From Bacteroidaceae bacterium (lineage in GTDB: Bacteria; Bacteroidota; Bacteroidia; Bacteroidales; Bacteroidaceae), in assembly GCA_017507105.1 (NCBI GenBank), contig JAFWBM010000027.1:124001-188000 (forward strand): a stretch of DNA of 64,000 nt, read 5' to 3'. How positions within the stretch are numbered: position 1 is the stretch's first letter; every line of letters starts with the position of its first letter. Positions 51,960 to 60,919 of this stretch are shown piece after piece. Position numbers and translations under genes: made by a program. The notes below the pieces were generated by a model that saw nothing but the letters and a program-made list of their open reading frames with translations, ran no database searches and was not told the origin of the DNA.

Positions 51960-51993
51960 AACGAGACAATCAGAAATGGTTGTCTCGTTTCTT
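51960..51993 (+). terminator. Terminator after tRNA-Lys copy 2
   Basis: A 13-bp stem with one G-T pair (AACGAGACAATCA with TGGTTGTCTCGTT), loop GAAA, T-rich tail. Similar to the terminator of copy 1. Confidence 0.8.
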
Positions 51994-52037
51994 TTATAGA
52001 ATCTGTATTATTTAAACTCATTAGAAATTTTGTTCAA

Positions 52038-52328
52038 GTAAACTTTGTCTATCTCGCTCGTTTGTTGCTATATTTGCGATAAATCGCGAACATAGTCTGC
52101 ACCCGCTGTGAAATGCCAAAGTAAACTTTGTCTATCTCGCTCGTTTGTTCGTATATTTGCGATAAATCGCGAACATAGTCTGCACTCGCTGTGAAATGCC
52201 AAAGTAAACTTTGCCTATCTCGCTCGTTTGTTCGTATATTTGCGATAAATCGCGAACATAGTCTGCACTCGCTGTGAAATGCCAAAGTAAACTTTGCCTA
52301 TCTCGCTCGTTTGATGCTATATTTGCAA
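52038..52328 (+). repeat. Tandem repeat of 83 bp, three full copies plus a partial, each with a promoter match
   Basis: Units begin at 52038, 52121, 52204 and 52287 (GTAAACTTTG each time), exactly 83 nt apart; the fourth stops at about 52328. Each copy reads ACTTTG(T/C)CTATCTCGCTCG, TATATTTG and the palindrome GCGATAAATCGC, then CATAGTCTGCAC(C/T)CGCTG. In every copy TTG is followed after 21 nt by TATATTTG (-7 boxes at 52069, 52152, 52235 and 52318), i.e. a Bacteroidetes promoter pointing right. Copies differ by a few bases only, mostly next to the -7 box. The partial fourth copy ends where the downstream gene's leader begins. It is not a CRISPR: there are no spacers. Confidence 0.85.
52318..52325 (+). 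promoter_or_regulatory. -7 element nearest the 52351 gene (last repeat copy)
   Basis: TATATTTG, with TTG 21 nt upstream at 52294-52296. The expected start of transcription near 52332 leaves a leader of about 19 nt to the ATG at 52351, which favours 52351 over 52333 as the gene start. Confidence 0.55.
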
Positions 52329-52350
52329 ATACATGAATAAAAACGACTAT

Positions 52351-52971
52351 ATGAAAAGAGTTTTTACAATATTGATTCTACTGGTTACAGCATTATGTTG
52401 CAATGCACACTCCACCGATAAGAATACAATAAAATTCATGGGACATCCTGTTGACGGTAGCAAAACAAGGATGAGAATCCATTTGCTAAAAAACGGATTT
52501 ACATACAACAAATACACCGATTATTATATTGGCTCATTCAATGGGTATACTGTAAGAGTCGGAATATCTACCTACAAGAAAAAAGTCGATAGAATACATG
52601 TGACTTTTGAATATACAGACGAACTTAATATAAGGTATGACTACAACAACCTGATAAAACAGTTCAACAAAAACAACAAATATATTTCATTCATTGAAAA
52701 CAAGCTAATATCTCAAAATGAAGATATCTCTAATGAAATAACCAAGAACAATGGAAGGTTTTATGCCGAATACTTTTACAAACCCCAAATAGACTCATTA
52801 GAGAGTGTTGAGAATCTCAAGGAAGAATTAATTAGAAGGTATACTAATGAACAACTGGAAGAAATATTAACCGGACATGTATGGTTCATCATCAGCAAGA
52901 TAAACAATGCATATATGATTGAATTATTTTACGATAACTTAAATAACAGACCAAAAGGGGAAGATTTATAA
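52351..52971 (+). CDS. Secreted protein of unknown function
   Basis: 206 residues: signal peptide about 1-19 (MKRVFTILILLVTALCCNAH), then a mixed alpha/beta domain. KFMGHPVDGSKTRMRIHLL at the start of the mature part, followed by FTYNKYTDYYIGSFNGYTV and a long charged helix (about 145-175, SLESVENLKEELIRRY), resembles small Bacteroidetes proteins with no named function; I cannot assign a family. The start 52351 follows the promoter spacing and removes five odd residues of the upstream ATG at 52333. The gene sits directly behind the tandem promoter array and may lead a short run with the next two genes (gaps 69 and 32 nt). Confidence 0.7.
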   Translation: MKRVFTILILLVTALCCNAHSTDKNTIKFMGHPVDGSKTRMRIHLLKNGFTYNKYTDYYIGSFNGYTVRVGISTYKKKVDRIHVTFEYTDELNIRYDYNNLIKQFNKNNKYISFIENKLISQNEDISNEITKNNGRFYAEYFYKPQIDSLESVENLKEELIRRYTNEQLEEILTGHVWFIISKINNAYMIELFYDNLNNRPKGEDL

Positions 52972-53040
52972 GGATTACAGTCCGGCCCCAAATTATTCTA
53001 TTTAAAGTAGATAACACAGGAAAACAAGGACGGCACTACC

Positions 53041-53544
53041 ATGAACGTAAAAGCAGAAGAGTTAATAAACAAGATAAAAGAAGAACAAAAGAGCCAAAGA
53101 GAGGAACACCTTATTTCACTCGGATTGGTGGATAAAAGCAGGAAACACACAAAGCGTGTATACATCGACAAATATGCATCGGGAGCAAAACTTGACAGTT
53201 CCAAGAATCAATATTATTTCGAGAGTGAAGAGTACGCCGCAATAGAGGTTACAGACGAAGAGTATAGGGAGATATTGAAACATTTTCCACTACCCGACAA
53301 CAAGAACACCGATAAGACAGAGACTAGATGGGCCAACATAATTAACAGAGTCGCCAACATTCTTATACCTATAAACTTAGTAATAGGAATAGTAATGTGG
53401 TTTATTTTGGACGATAGTTACATAACCAGGAAAATGGCTCTCATACCTATGTTTGCAGCTATAGCATACTGTGTATTGTTCTATCCTCTAATTATTGGTT
53501 TCTCAAAAATAGTAGCTGTTGCCGAGAAGAGACTTAAAGAATAA
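53041..53544 (+). CDS. Membrane protein of unknown function with charged N-terminal half
   Basis: 167 residues. The first 100 are hydrophilic and begin with a helix rich in K and E (EELINKIKEEQKSQREEHL), followed by a beta-like part (SKNQYYFESEEYAAIEVTD). Two membrane helices lie at about 109-127 and 135-157. No family recognised. The cytoplasmic part could bind a partner. It lies 69 nt after the secreted-protein gene and 32 nt before a small two-helix gene on the same strand. Confidence 0.65.
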   Translation: MNVKAEELINKIKEEQKSQREEHLISLGLVDKSRKHTKRVYIDKYASGAKLDSSKNQYYFESEEYAAIEVTDEEYREILKHFPLPDNKNTDKTETRWANIINRVANILIPINLVIGIVMWFILDDSYITRKMALIPMFAAIAYCVLFYPLIIGFSKIVAVAEKRLKE

Positions 53545-53576
53545 ATAGAAAAAGCGAATATAAAAACCATATTACT

Positions 53577-53768
53577 ATGAAAAAAAGAATAAAAGAGATT
53601 ATAATTGGCAGCATTGCAGTTGCGACAGCTGTAATGCCTATAAATTGGACAGTTCTATATTATTTCTTTGACAAACAGCCATCACTATCATATATTGCAG
53701 AATTTTTTATTTTTGTAATAACATTAGCTGTCATAGAATATATTGCTGCCTACCTGAGAAAGAAATAA
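53577..53768 (+). CDS. Small two-helix membrane protein
   Basis: 63 residues, two hydrophobic helices (about 8-28 and 39-57), a basic start MKKRIKEIIIG and a basic end YLRKK, so both ends should be in the cytoplasm. No family recognised. It follows the 53041 gene by 32 nt and ends before a hairpin at 53797. Small size and lack of homology lower the confidence. Confidence 0.6.
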   Translation: MKKRIKEIIIGSIAVATAVMPINWTVLYYFFDKQPSLSYIAEFFIFVITLAVIEYIAAYLRKK

Positions 53769-53796
53769 TACAGACACAAAAAGAGTATATGTTTCA

Positions 53797-53835
53797 TACC
53801 CCCCGAAAGCTTTTATCTAACTTTCGTGGGGGATA
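53797..53835. terminator. Hairpin between converging genes
   Basis: TACCCCCCGAAAG (53797-53809) pairs with CTTTCGTGGGGGATA (53821-53835) with one bulge; loop of 11 nt. It lies between the small membrane gene and the RelA/SpoT gene. Confidence 0.6.
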
Positions 53836-53868
53836 CATTGTTGGATAGCTTACTGTTTTGTTAAGAAA

Positions 53869-55734
53869 CTAATCGGTAATATGCTTTACCTCTTCTACAG
53901 CTTCAATGGCAGAGATATGTGCAATCACCTCCTGCAACTCTTCTGATGAATGTACCATAAAATTCATGGAACACGTAACTATCTCATCTACACTCTCGGT
54001 GAGCACATATGTAAGAGAAAGTCTCAAGCGGTTTGTTATACAATCTATAAGATCACTCAACAGATGTTGACGGTCTATAGCTGTTACCACTACCTTTACA
54101 TTGTAGAGAAAATCCTTATCCTCTTCGAAATTTACAGCAACAATATCATCCCCCTTCTGTGACGCAAGGCGTATTGCCGACTTGCAATCACGACGGTGTA
54201 ATGTGATAGTACCGTCCTCGGCCTTGAAACCAATAACCTCATCACCGGGCAGGGGATGACAATTCTCACACCTGATATAAGGTATTTTCTTCTGTTTGTT
54301 GAGCAAAGAGTGAAGGTGACTCTTGGCCTTATATGTTATAACATGGTTAAGCCAATCGCATGATGGCTCTATTTCGGGATTGGTACCAACCTCAACACAA
54401 TCACCAGATGTCAACACTGTCTTTACAGAGCATAAACGTCCGTTAACCCTTGCATATTGGGCATGTTCACCAAGCTCGCTGTGTATCTCAAATGCAAAGT
54501 CGAGCGCTGTTGCATCCTTGGGTAATATGACAGCTCTTCCTTGCGGAGTGAAGACAGTTATGTCATCATTGTAGAAAGATGATGTTATACCGTCCATATA
54601 CTCCACTTCCTTACTATGATTGGCAATATCTTTAAGAAGACTCTTGAACTTCTCTATCCAATTGGCAATATTGCCATCGTTGCGTTCTGACAGACAGCCG
54701 AACTGAGATTTACGCACCATACGCTCCGATGATATATGTACCTCTTCCCATGAACCGGCATCGGTCAACAGCTTTACATGAAAACTTTGATAGCCATTCT
54801 CCTTGGGAGAGTCTATAAAATTGGCAACACTGCCGGGTTTCTCTTTGAAACGGTCGGTGAGCATGGAGTATATCTTAAGACTCATATCCTTCTCGGAGTA
54901 TTCATGACTATATGGATATATTATTCGTATATAATACTTTCCATCAACATGATTGTAATCGCAGCCTGCCGAGTGTATTTTTTTCCATATGCTGTAAGGG
55001 CCACGAGATACAATCTCCGTACGTGCCAAAAGTATATCGTTGTCAGACAACATTTTCTCAATCTTGGCAAGAAAGCCCGACAATTCGCCTCTCTTTCGGA
55101 TCATCTCACGCTCCACCTCATCGGCCAACAGTGCATAGTCACGTGGACAACGATAGCGGAACGACAGATTCTCCAATTCACGCTTTATGTGATATAGGCC
55201 AAGACGGTGAGCCAGCGGCGCATAAAAGTAGTCGGTCTCTCCGGCTATCTTCATCTGCTTATCGGGACGCATGCTGTTTAACGTACGCATGTTGTGCAAA
55301 CGGTCGGCTAGCTTTATGAGCAGAGCACGGATATCGTACTGCAACGAATCGAGCATCTGCTTGTAATTGTCTATCTGCTTTGACGACTCGTAGTGTTTCT
55401 TTTTTCTCTTTGTAACGACATTAACAAGAAAAGCAACATCGTCACCAAACTTATCTCTTATATCTTCTATGGTATACTCTGTATCTTCAACAACATCATG
55501 CAGGAAAGCAGCAATTATAGGATCTGCACCCAATCCAAGTTCCTCGGCAACAACACGAGCTACTGCAAGAGGATGCATAATATATGGCTCACCCGACTTA
55601 CGACGTTGCTCTTTGTGTGCCTCCTTAGCAAACTCATATGCTGCATGTATGCGGTTGACATCTTCGCTATCTATGCGACGTGACAAAAGTGTCAACAATT
55701 CTTCTACCCCACGATCTATCTCTTTGTATTCCAT
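53869..55734 (-). CDS. RelA/SpoT family (p)ppGpp hydrolase with degenerate synthetase domain
   Basis: 621 residues, shorter than the usual 720-750. Order: HD hydrolase (about 20-190) with intact motifs EPYIMHPLAVA, AFLHDVVEDT and KLADRLHNMRTL; a synthetase-like domain (about 230-350); TGS (about 390-455, ITVFTPQGRAVILP); a Zn-finger-like region; and a C-terminal ACT-like domain. In the synthetase part the normal YDLxAxR region reads DGKYYIRIIYP, GRFKDYI reads GSVANFI, and the ExQIRT stretch reads EVHISSERM. The metal-binding Asp and the Arg of those motifs are therefore not kept. So it looks SpoT-like: it probably degrades (p)ppGpp in the cytoplasm, with doubtful synthesis. A separate synthetase would be needed elsewhere in the genome. 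Confidence 0.85.
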   Translation of the reverse strand: MEYKEIDRGVEELLTLLSRRIDSEDVNRIHAAYEFAKEAHKEQRRKSGEPYIMHPLAVARVVAEELGLGADPIIAAFLHDVVEDTEYTIEDIRDKFGDDVAFLVNVVTKRKKKHYESSKQIDNYKQMLDSLQYDIRALLIKLADRLHNMRTLNSMRPDKQMKIAGETDYFYAPLAHRLGLYHIKRELENLSFRYRCPRDYALLADEVEREMIRKRGELSGFLAKIEKMLSDNDILLARTEIVSRGPYSIWKKIHSAGCDYNHVDGKYYIRIIYPYSHEYSEKDMSLKIYSMLTDRFKEKPGSVANFIDSPKENGYQSFHVKLLTDAGSWEEVHISSERMVRKSQFGCLSERNDGNIANWIEKFKSLLKDIANHSKEVEYMDGITSSFYNDDITVFTPQGRAVILPKDATALDFAFEIHSELGEHAQYARVNGRLCSVKTVLTSGDCVEVGTNPEIEPSCDWLNHVITYKAKSHLHSLLNKQKKIPYIRCENCHPLPGDEVIGFKAEDGTITLHRRDCKSAIRLASQKGDDIVAVNFEEDKDFLYNVKVVVTAIDRQHLLSDLIDCITNRLRLSLTYVLTESVDEIVTCSMNFMVHSSEELQEVIAHISAIEAVEEVKHITD

Positions 55735-55992
55735 AGTAATCTATATTAATATATCACATAGAAGGAGTGTCTAAACTCTATACCAGATTATGATATCATC
55801 GAGCAAACACTTGAGTTGCGAATTTGATAAAAATTTATCAATCGGCAAATAATTTTAGGCAAAATTATGCACTATATATTAAATAAAGAGGCTGCCGAGG
55901 AAATAAATTATCCCTAATGGTTCCATATTTCGGTAATATTCACTAAATTCGCAACGATTTTGTAAAACGAGACTAATAGAGATTATTTAAAT

Positions 55993-57012
55993 ATGATTGA
56001 ACAGATAAACAATTTGCTCGAAGAGGTTAAGGGACTTACTGCTGCAAATGCCGAGGAACTTGAAGCACTGCGCCTTAAATACCTAAGTAAGAAAGGTATC
56101 ATCAATGCTCTTATGGCACAGTTCCGCGAAGTTCCTGCCGAGCAGAAGCGCGAAGTAGGTGTACGTCTTAACGAACTTAAGAATGCTATTCAAGAGCAGT
56201 TCAATGCGTTGAAGGATACTCTATCGAACAAGGACGAAGAGTTGTGTGATATTGATCTTACACGTACATCATACCCAACCCGATTAGGTACACGCCATCC
56301 GTTATCTATTGTTAAAAATGAAATAGTAGATATATTCTCACGCCTAGGATTCTCAATTGCAGACGGAGTAGAGGTTGAGGATGACTGGCATGTATTCTCG
56401 TCAATGAACTTTGCCGAGGACCATCCGGCACGCGACATGCAGGATACATTCTTTATCGAATCTCATCCCGATATTATTCTTCGTACACACACAAGCAGTG
56501 TACAGAGTAGGGTTATGGAGACCAGCAAGCCCCCAATCCGCATAATAGCTCCTGGACGTGTATACAGAAACGAGGCTATCAGCTATCGTGCACACTGCTT
56601 TTTCCATCAGTTGGAGGGTCTGTACATAGATAAGAATGTATCATTTACCGACCTAAAGCAGGTATTGTTGCTTTTTGCACAAGAGATGTTCGGAACAAAT
56701 ACAAAGATACGTCTACGTCCATCATACTTCCCGTTTACAGAGCCTAGTGCCGAAATGGACATAAGTTGTAACATTTGTGGTGGTAAAGGATGTCCTTTCT
56801 GTAAAGGAACAGGATGGGTAGAGATTTTGGGTTGCGGCATGGTTGATCCCAATGTGCTAGAGTTATGTGGCATAGACAGCAAGGAATACTCGGGATATGC
56901 ATTTGGTATGGGCATAGAGCGAATAACCAACCTGAAGTATCAGGTAAAAGATCTTCGACTTTTCAGTGAGAATGATGTAAGATTCCTAAAACTATTCGAA
57001 AACGCAAACTGA
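55993..57012 (+). CDS. pheS: Phenylalanyl-tRNA synthetase alpha subunit
   Basis: Charges tRNA-Phe together with PheT (not in the window). 339 residues. The coiled N-terminal tRNA-binding domain (about 1-90) is followed by the class II core: HPLSIVKNEIVDIFSRLGF, motif 2 APGRVYRNEAISYRAHCFFHQLEGL, and motif 3 GYAFGMGIERITNLKY. The phenylalanine pocket region shows SYFPFTEPSAEMDI and a Cys pair CNICGGKGCPFCKGTGW. All motifs are complete. It is followed by a hairpin at 57035. Confidence 0.96.
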   Translation: MIEQINNLLEEVKGLTAANAEELEALRLKYLSKKGIINALMAQFREVPAEQKREVGVRLNELKNAIQEQFNALKDTLSNKDEELCDIDLTRTSYPTRLGTRHPLSIVKNEIVDIFSRLGFSIADGVEVEDDWHVFSSMNFAEDHPARDMQDTFFIESHPDIILRTHTSSVQSRVMETSKPPIRIIAPGRVYRNEAISYRAHCFFHQLEGLYIDKNVSFTDLKQVLLLFAQEMFGTNTKIRLRPSYFPFTEPSAEMDISCNICGGKGCPFCKGTGWVEILGCGMVDPNVLELCGIDSKEYSGYAFGMGIERITNLKYQVKDLRLFSENDVRFLKLFENAN

Positions 57013-57034
57013 TTCATAATCATTGATAAATAGA

Positions 57035-57069
57035 GAAAGGGCTGTCCCAATAGCGCGACAGTCCTTTTC
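57035..57069 (+). terminator. Terminator after pheS
   Basis: An 11- to 12-bp stem with one wobble (GAAAGGGCTGTC, 57035-57046, with GACAGTCCTTTTC from 57057) and a 10-nt loop. It lies upstream of the phosphatase ATG at 57092, so a longer start there is excluded. Confidence 0.75.
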
Positions 57070-57091
57070 ATTATATAAAACAACAATAAAG

Positions 57092-57592
57092 ATGAAAACG
57101 ATACTTTATATGACCCGTCACGGAGAGACTGAAGAGAATGCAAAAGGTCTTTTTCAAGGACAGAGTCCAGGACATCTGTCACAGCTTGGAAAAGAACAGG
57201 CACTTGCACTCCGTCCACGACTAAAGGAACTTGTCTTCGACTTAGTATTGTGCAGTGATCTGCAACGTTGCTTGGATACTGCAGCAATAGCCCTTGAGGG
57301 GAGAGAATATAATATAATTAAAGAAGAATTAATAAGAGAACGTGACCTGGGTAATCTCGTAGGTACTCCTATAAAAGGTGCTATATTGAACGAAACTGTA
57401 GAGACGGAAGAGTCGATGCAAAAAAGAGCCCGTTTGTTCATTGAGAAAGTAAAAAGAGAATATCCGGGCAAAACCATCTTGGCATTCAGTCATGGATTCT
57501 TCTGCCGCATACTGCAAGCCGAAATTGAGGGAGTTACGCATAGGGATGTCACCCTATTCGATAATTGCGAGATAAGAAGATTCGTTATTTAG
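57092..57592 (+). CDS. Histidine phosphatase family protein
   Basis: 166 residues. The phosphoglycerate mutase-like fold is shown by TRHGETEENAKGLFQGQ (RHGE with the catalytic His near 10), CSDLQRCLDTAAIAL, ERDLGNLVG and FSHGFFCRIL (second His). It is a small single-domain phosphatase; the substrate could be alpha-ribazole phosphate, a sugar phosphate or other, and cannot be read. ATG 57092 is preferred to an upstream one at 57023, which lies before the pheS terminator. Confidence 0.88.
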   Translation: MKTILYMTRHGETEENAKGLFQGQSPGHLSQLGKEQALALRPRLKELVFDLVLCSDLQRCLDTAAIALEGREYNIIKEELIRERDLGNLVGTPIKGAILNETVETEESMQKRARLFIEKVKREYPGKTILAFSHGFFCRILQAEIEGVTHRDVTLFDNCEIRRFVI

Positions 57593-57782
57593 ACTCAGTA
57601 CTATTTTAGTATCAGGGAATATTTACAATACAATAGAAAGATTACTTGCTCATTATAGCTCTCGGTATTATAAACGACCGCACTTACATTTTAATTAAAA
57701 AGATAATTTTTCTACTAATCCTATATTTATAGTTAAAAGAAAGATTATGGGAGCTTAATAACATTTCCTTTTTAACAGAAAA

Positions 57783-57822
57783 CAAAGAAAAGTAGTTGTG
57801 GATTCACAACTACTTTTCTTTG
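57783..57822 (-). terminator. Terminator after tRNA-Pro
   Basis: An 18-bp perfect stem (57783-57800 with 57805-57822) with loop GATT; the reverse strand continues in TTTTCTG. It starts at the base after the tRNA. Confidence 0.8.
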
Positions 57823-57896
57823 TCGGGGCGACAGGATTCGAACCTGCGACCCCCTGGTCCCAAACCAGGTGCGCTACCGGACTGCGCCACACCCCG
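57823..57896 (-). tRNA. tRNA-Pro (anticodon TGG)
   Basis: A 74-nt cloverleaf on the reverse strand: acceptor CGGGGTG/CGCCCCG, anticodon stem CCTGG/CCAGG with loop TTTGGGA (anticodon TGG), T stem GCAGG/CCTGT, discriminator A, CCA not encoded. No separate promoter is clear; it may be read from the spt transcript upstream. Confidence 0.94.
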
Positions 57897-57919
57897 AACT
57901 ATCTAATTTATAACTTTTC

Positions 57920-59110
<1,191 letters not shown>

Positions 59111-59346
59111 TCAATATTTCTAAGGTACAGATGAAAATCTTTCATCCTTTGTCCTTTCAGGGTGCAAAGATAATACTAATTTTCAATAAAAAACCTATTT
59201 TTAATATATTTTTTATCAAAAAAAACATAGCTGATAGCTATCGGAACCGCACTATAAATGACCCGAACATTAGGATAAGACACAAAGCAGATTATAATTA
59301 TTTGATACTTCTATACTTAGCTAGAGCTTAGACTTATGCAAAACTA

Positions 59347-59354
59347 TAAATTTG
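59347..59354 (+). promoter_or_regulatory. Putative -7 element of mltG
   Basis: TAAATTTG 51 nt before the ATG at 59406; no clear TTG at the usual distance. Confidence 0.35.
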
Positions 59355-59405
59355 CTGCTTATGGAACAAAATAGTATATTCGCACAATATTTATGATTGA
59401 GTTAT

Positions 59406-60434
59406 ATGAAAGCCAGATATATCATAATACCGATAACAGTCATTACAGTTTTAATAGCATCTGCATTATCGTACGCCTACTATATTATAATGTATCCACA
59501 GACCGAACTAGAGGATACCACCTATATATATATATACCCACACGATACTTCAGAGAGTATAATAGAAAAGCTGGAGAATATAGATGGAGTTAAGTGTACT
59601 AAAGGGTTTAAAATAATAGCTGCCTATAATAATTTTGACAGACAGAAACGTACCGGACGATATGCTATTTATGACAAGGACAATATGCGAGCAATATATA
59701 GGCGTATAGTATCGAATCAACAGACACCGGTTAAGATAACACTGCCCGCAGCACGTACAATAGAGCAGTTTATAGCGGCAGCAGGCAACCAGCTGATGAT
59801 TGACTCGGTAGAGCTTATTCAATTGGTAATGCAGCCCACATTATACGACAGCATCGGATACACCAAAGAGACACTTCCTTCTTTATTCCTGCCCAACACC
59901 TATGAGGTATATTGGAATATAAGTACCGAACAATTTATGCAAAGAATGATAAAAGAACACCGTGCATTCTGGAGCGATAGCAGATTGGCAAAAGCCAAGG
60001 CTATAGGACTGACTCCTGAAGAGGTCTCAACATTAGCATCTATTGTAGACGAAGAGACAAATAACCATGAAGAAAAACCGATGGTTGCCGGAGTATACAT
60101 CAACCGTCTGAAAAGAGGTATGTTGTTACAGGCCGATCCAACTGTAAAATATGCAATTGGCGATTTTACACGCAAACGTATACTTAATGACGATTTGAAC
60201 ATAGAGTCCCCATACAACACATACAGATACAAGGGGTTGCCTCCCGGACCAATTAGAATTCCCACATTGCAGGCAATAGAGAGTGTACTAAACTACACAA
60301 AGCATAATTACATATATATGTGTGCAAAAGAGGATTTCTCGGGAAAACATAATTTTGCGACTAACCTAGCTTCACATAACGCGAACGCACGCAGGTACCA
60401 GCAGGCTCTGAATAAATTACGAATAAAGAGATAA
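59406..60434 (+). CDS. mltG: Endolytic transglycosylase MltG
   Basis: Inner-membrane enzyme that cuts nascent glycan strands. 342 residues: one N-terminal membrane anchor (about 4-26), a LysM-like domain (about 40-90) and the YceG/MltG catalytic domain (about 150-335). The core reads LASIVDEETNNHEEKPMVAG, LQADPTVKYAIG, PYNTYRYKGLPPGPI and SGKHNFATNLASHNAN. In most relatives the first acidic residue of the IV-E-x-E-T motif is Glu; here it is Asp (IVDEETN), while the next Glu residues remain. I took ATG 59406 over a TTG at 59397. The hairpin at 60566 follows about 130 nt later. Confidence 0.92.
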   Translation: MKARYIIIPITVITVLIASALSYAYYIIMYPQTELEDTTYIYIYPHDTSESIIEKLENIDGVKCTKGFKIIAAYNNFDRQKRTGRYAIYDKDNMRAIYRRIVSNQQTPVKITLPAARTIEQFIAAAGNQLMIDSVELIQLVMQPTLYDSIGYTKETLPSLFLPNTYEVYWNISTEQFMQRMIKEHRAFWSDSRLAKAKAIGLTPEEVSTLASIVDEETNNHEEKPMVAGVYINRLKRGMLLQADPTVKYAIGDFTRKRILNDDLNIESPYNTYRYKGLPPGPIRIPTLQAIESVLNYTKHNYIYMCAKEDFSGKHNFATNLASHNANARRYQQALNKLRIKR

Positions 60435-60565
60435 CACAAAAGCTATACGTCAAAAATTACCGAATAAAAACAGTGCTATATATTTTGTCATTATCAAATA
60501 TGTTGCACAAAATTGAATTCAATATATGTTTCATATATAAACCCTGATATTTATTACTATTATTT

Positions 60566-60616
60566 TATAGTATAAGCACCGGCAGATTGATTGCCGGTGC
60601 TTATACTATAAAAAAG
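60566..60616 (+). terminator. Terminator after mltG
   Basis: A 19-bp perfect stem (60566-60584 with 60592-60610; core AAGCACCGGCA), loop of 7 nt, short A/T tail. Confidence 0.7.
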
Positions 60617-60864
60617 TTTTGCTGCACGAAGAGAACGACGAAACTCCGAGAATACAAGATTTGAGGGCTCCTGTTCTTTGTAATCCACCGGCTCTCGAAA
60701 GCTACCCTAAGGCGTGGCCCGCCATTGAACATATGAAGCGGTCTCGGTTTTCATTTAAAATTGATGAGTTTCCCAGTCAATCGGTACAGCAAAACCGTAT
60801 ACAAACATAATAAGCTTTTTTGTTGAAAGCAAGTTATTACCTTCTTTTTTTATTTTTTTAAAGA

Positions 60865-60900
60865 AAATTAGGGTTAACGGCTTACCGTTAACCCTAATTT
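60865..60900 (-). terminator. Terminator after the clan-D glycosidase gene
   Basis: A 16-bp perfect stem (AAATTAGGGTTAACGG, 60865-60880, with 60885-60900), tetraloop CTTA, and on the reverse strand a T-rich tail. It begins 19 nt past the stop. Confidence 0.8.
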
Positions 60901-60919
60901 ATGATGTAGTAATCTACAA

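Larger units (their letters stand above)
60435..60919. other. Gap between mltG and the glycosidase gene
   Basis: It holds two strong hairpins (60566-60616 forward, 60865-60900 reverse) and between them a segment at 60611-60810 with clearly higher GC. One reading frame on the forward strand (TTG start, 60619-60810) would give 63 residues (MLHEENDETPRIQDLRAP first). I do not recognise it, and there is no ATG or promoter, so I do not call a gene. Confidence 0.5.

Noticed and set aside
52049..52285. Reverse-strand ORF across the tandem repeat
   Set aside because: Its protein is just the repeat translated in different frames; no start signal or family.
52038..52328. CRISPR array or satellite of phage origin
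   Set aside because: Units are contiguous 83-bp copies with no unique spacers and no cas gene nearby.
51886..52350. tRNA-Lys as an integration site of a current mobile element
   Set aside because: No integrase, relaxase or transposase gene, and no direct repeat of the tRNA end was seen downstream.
57023..57091. Longer start for the histidine phosphatase
   Set aside because: It would lie upstream of the pheS terminator and has no family residues.
60619..60810. Real 63-codon gene in the orphan segment
   Set aside because: No ATG, no promoter, no family I know; kept only as an observation.
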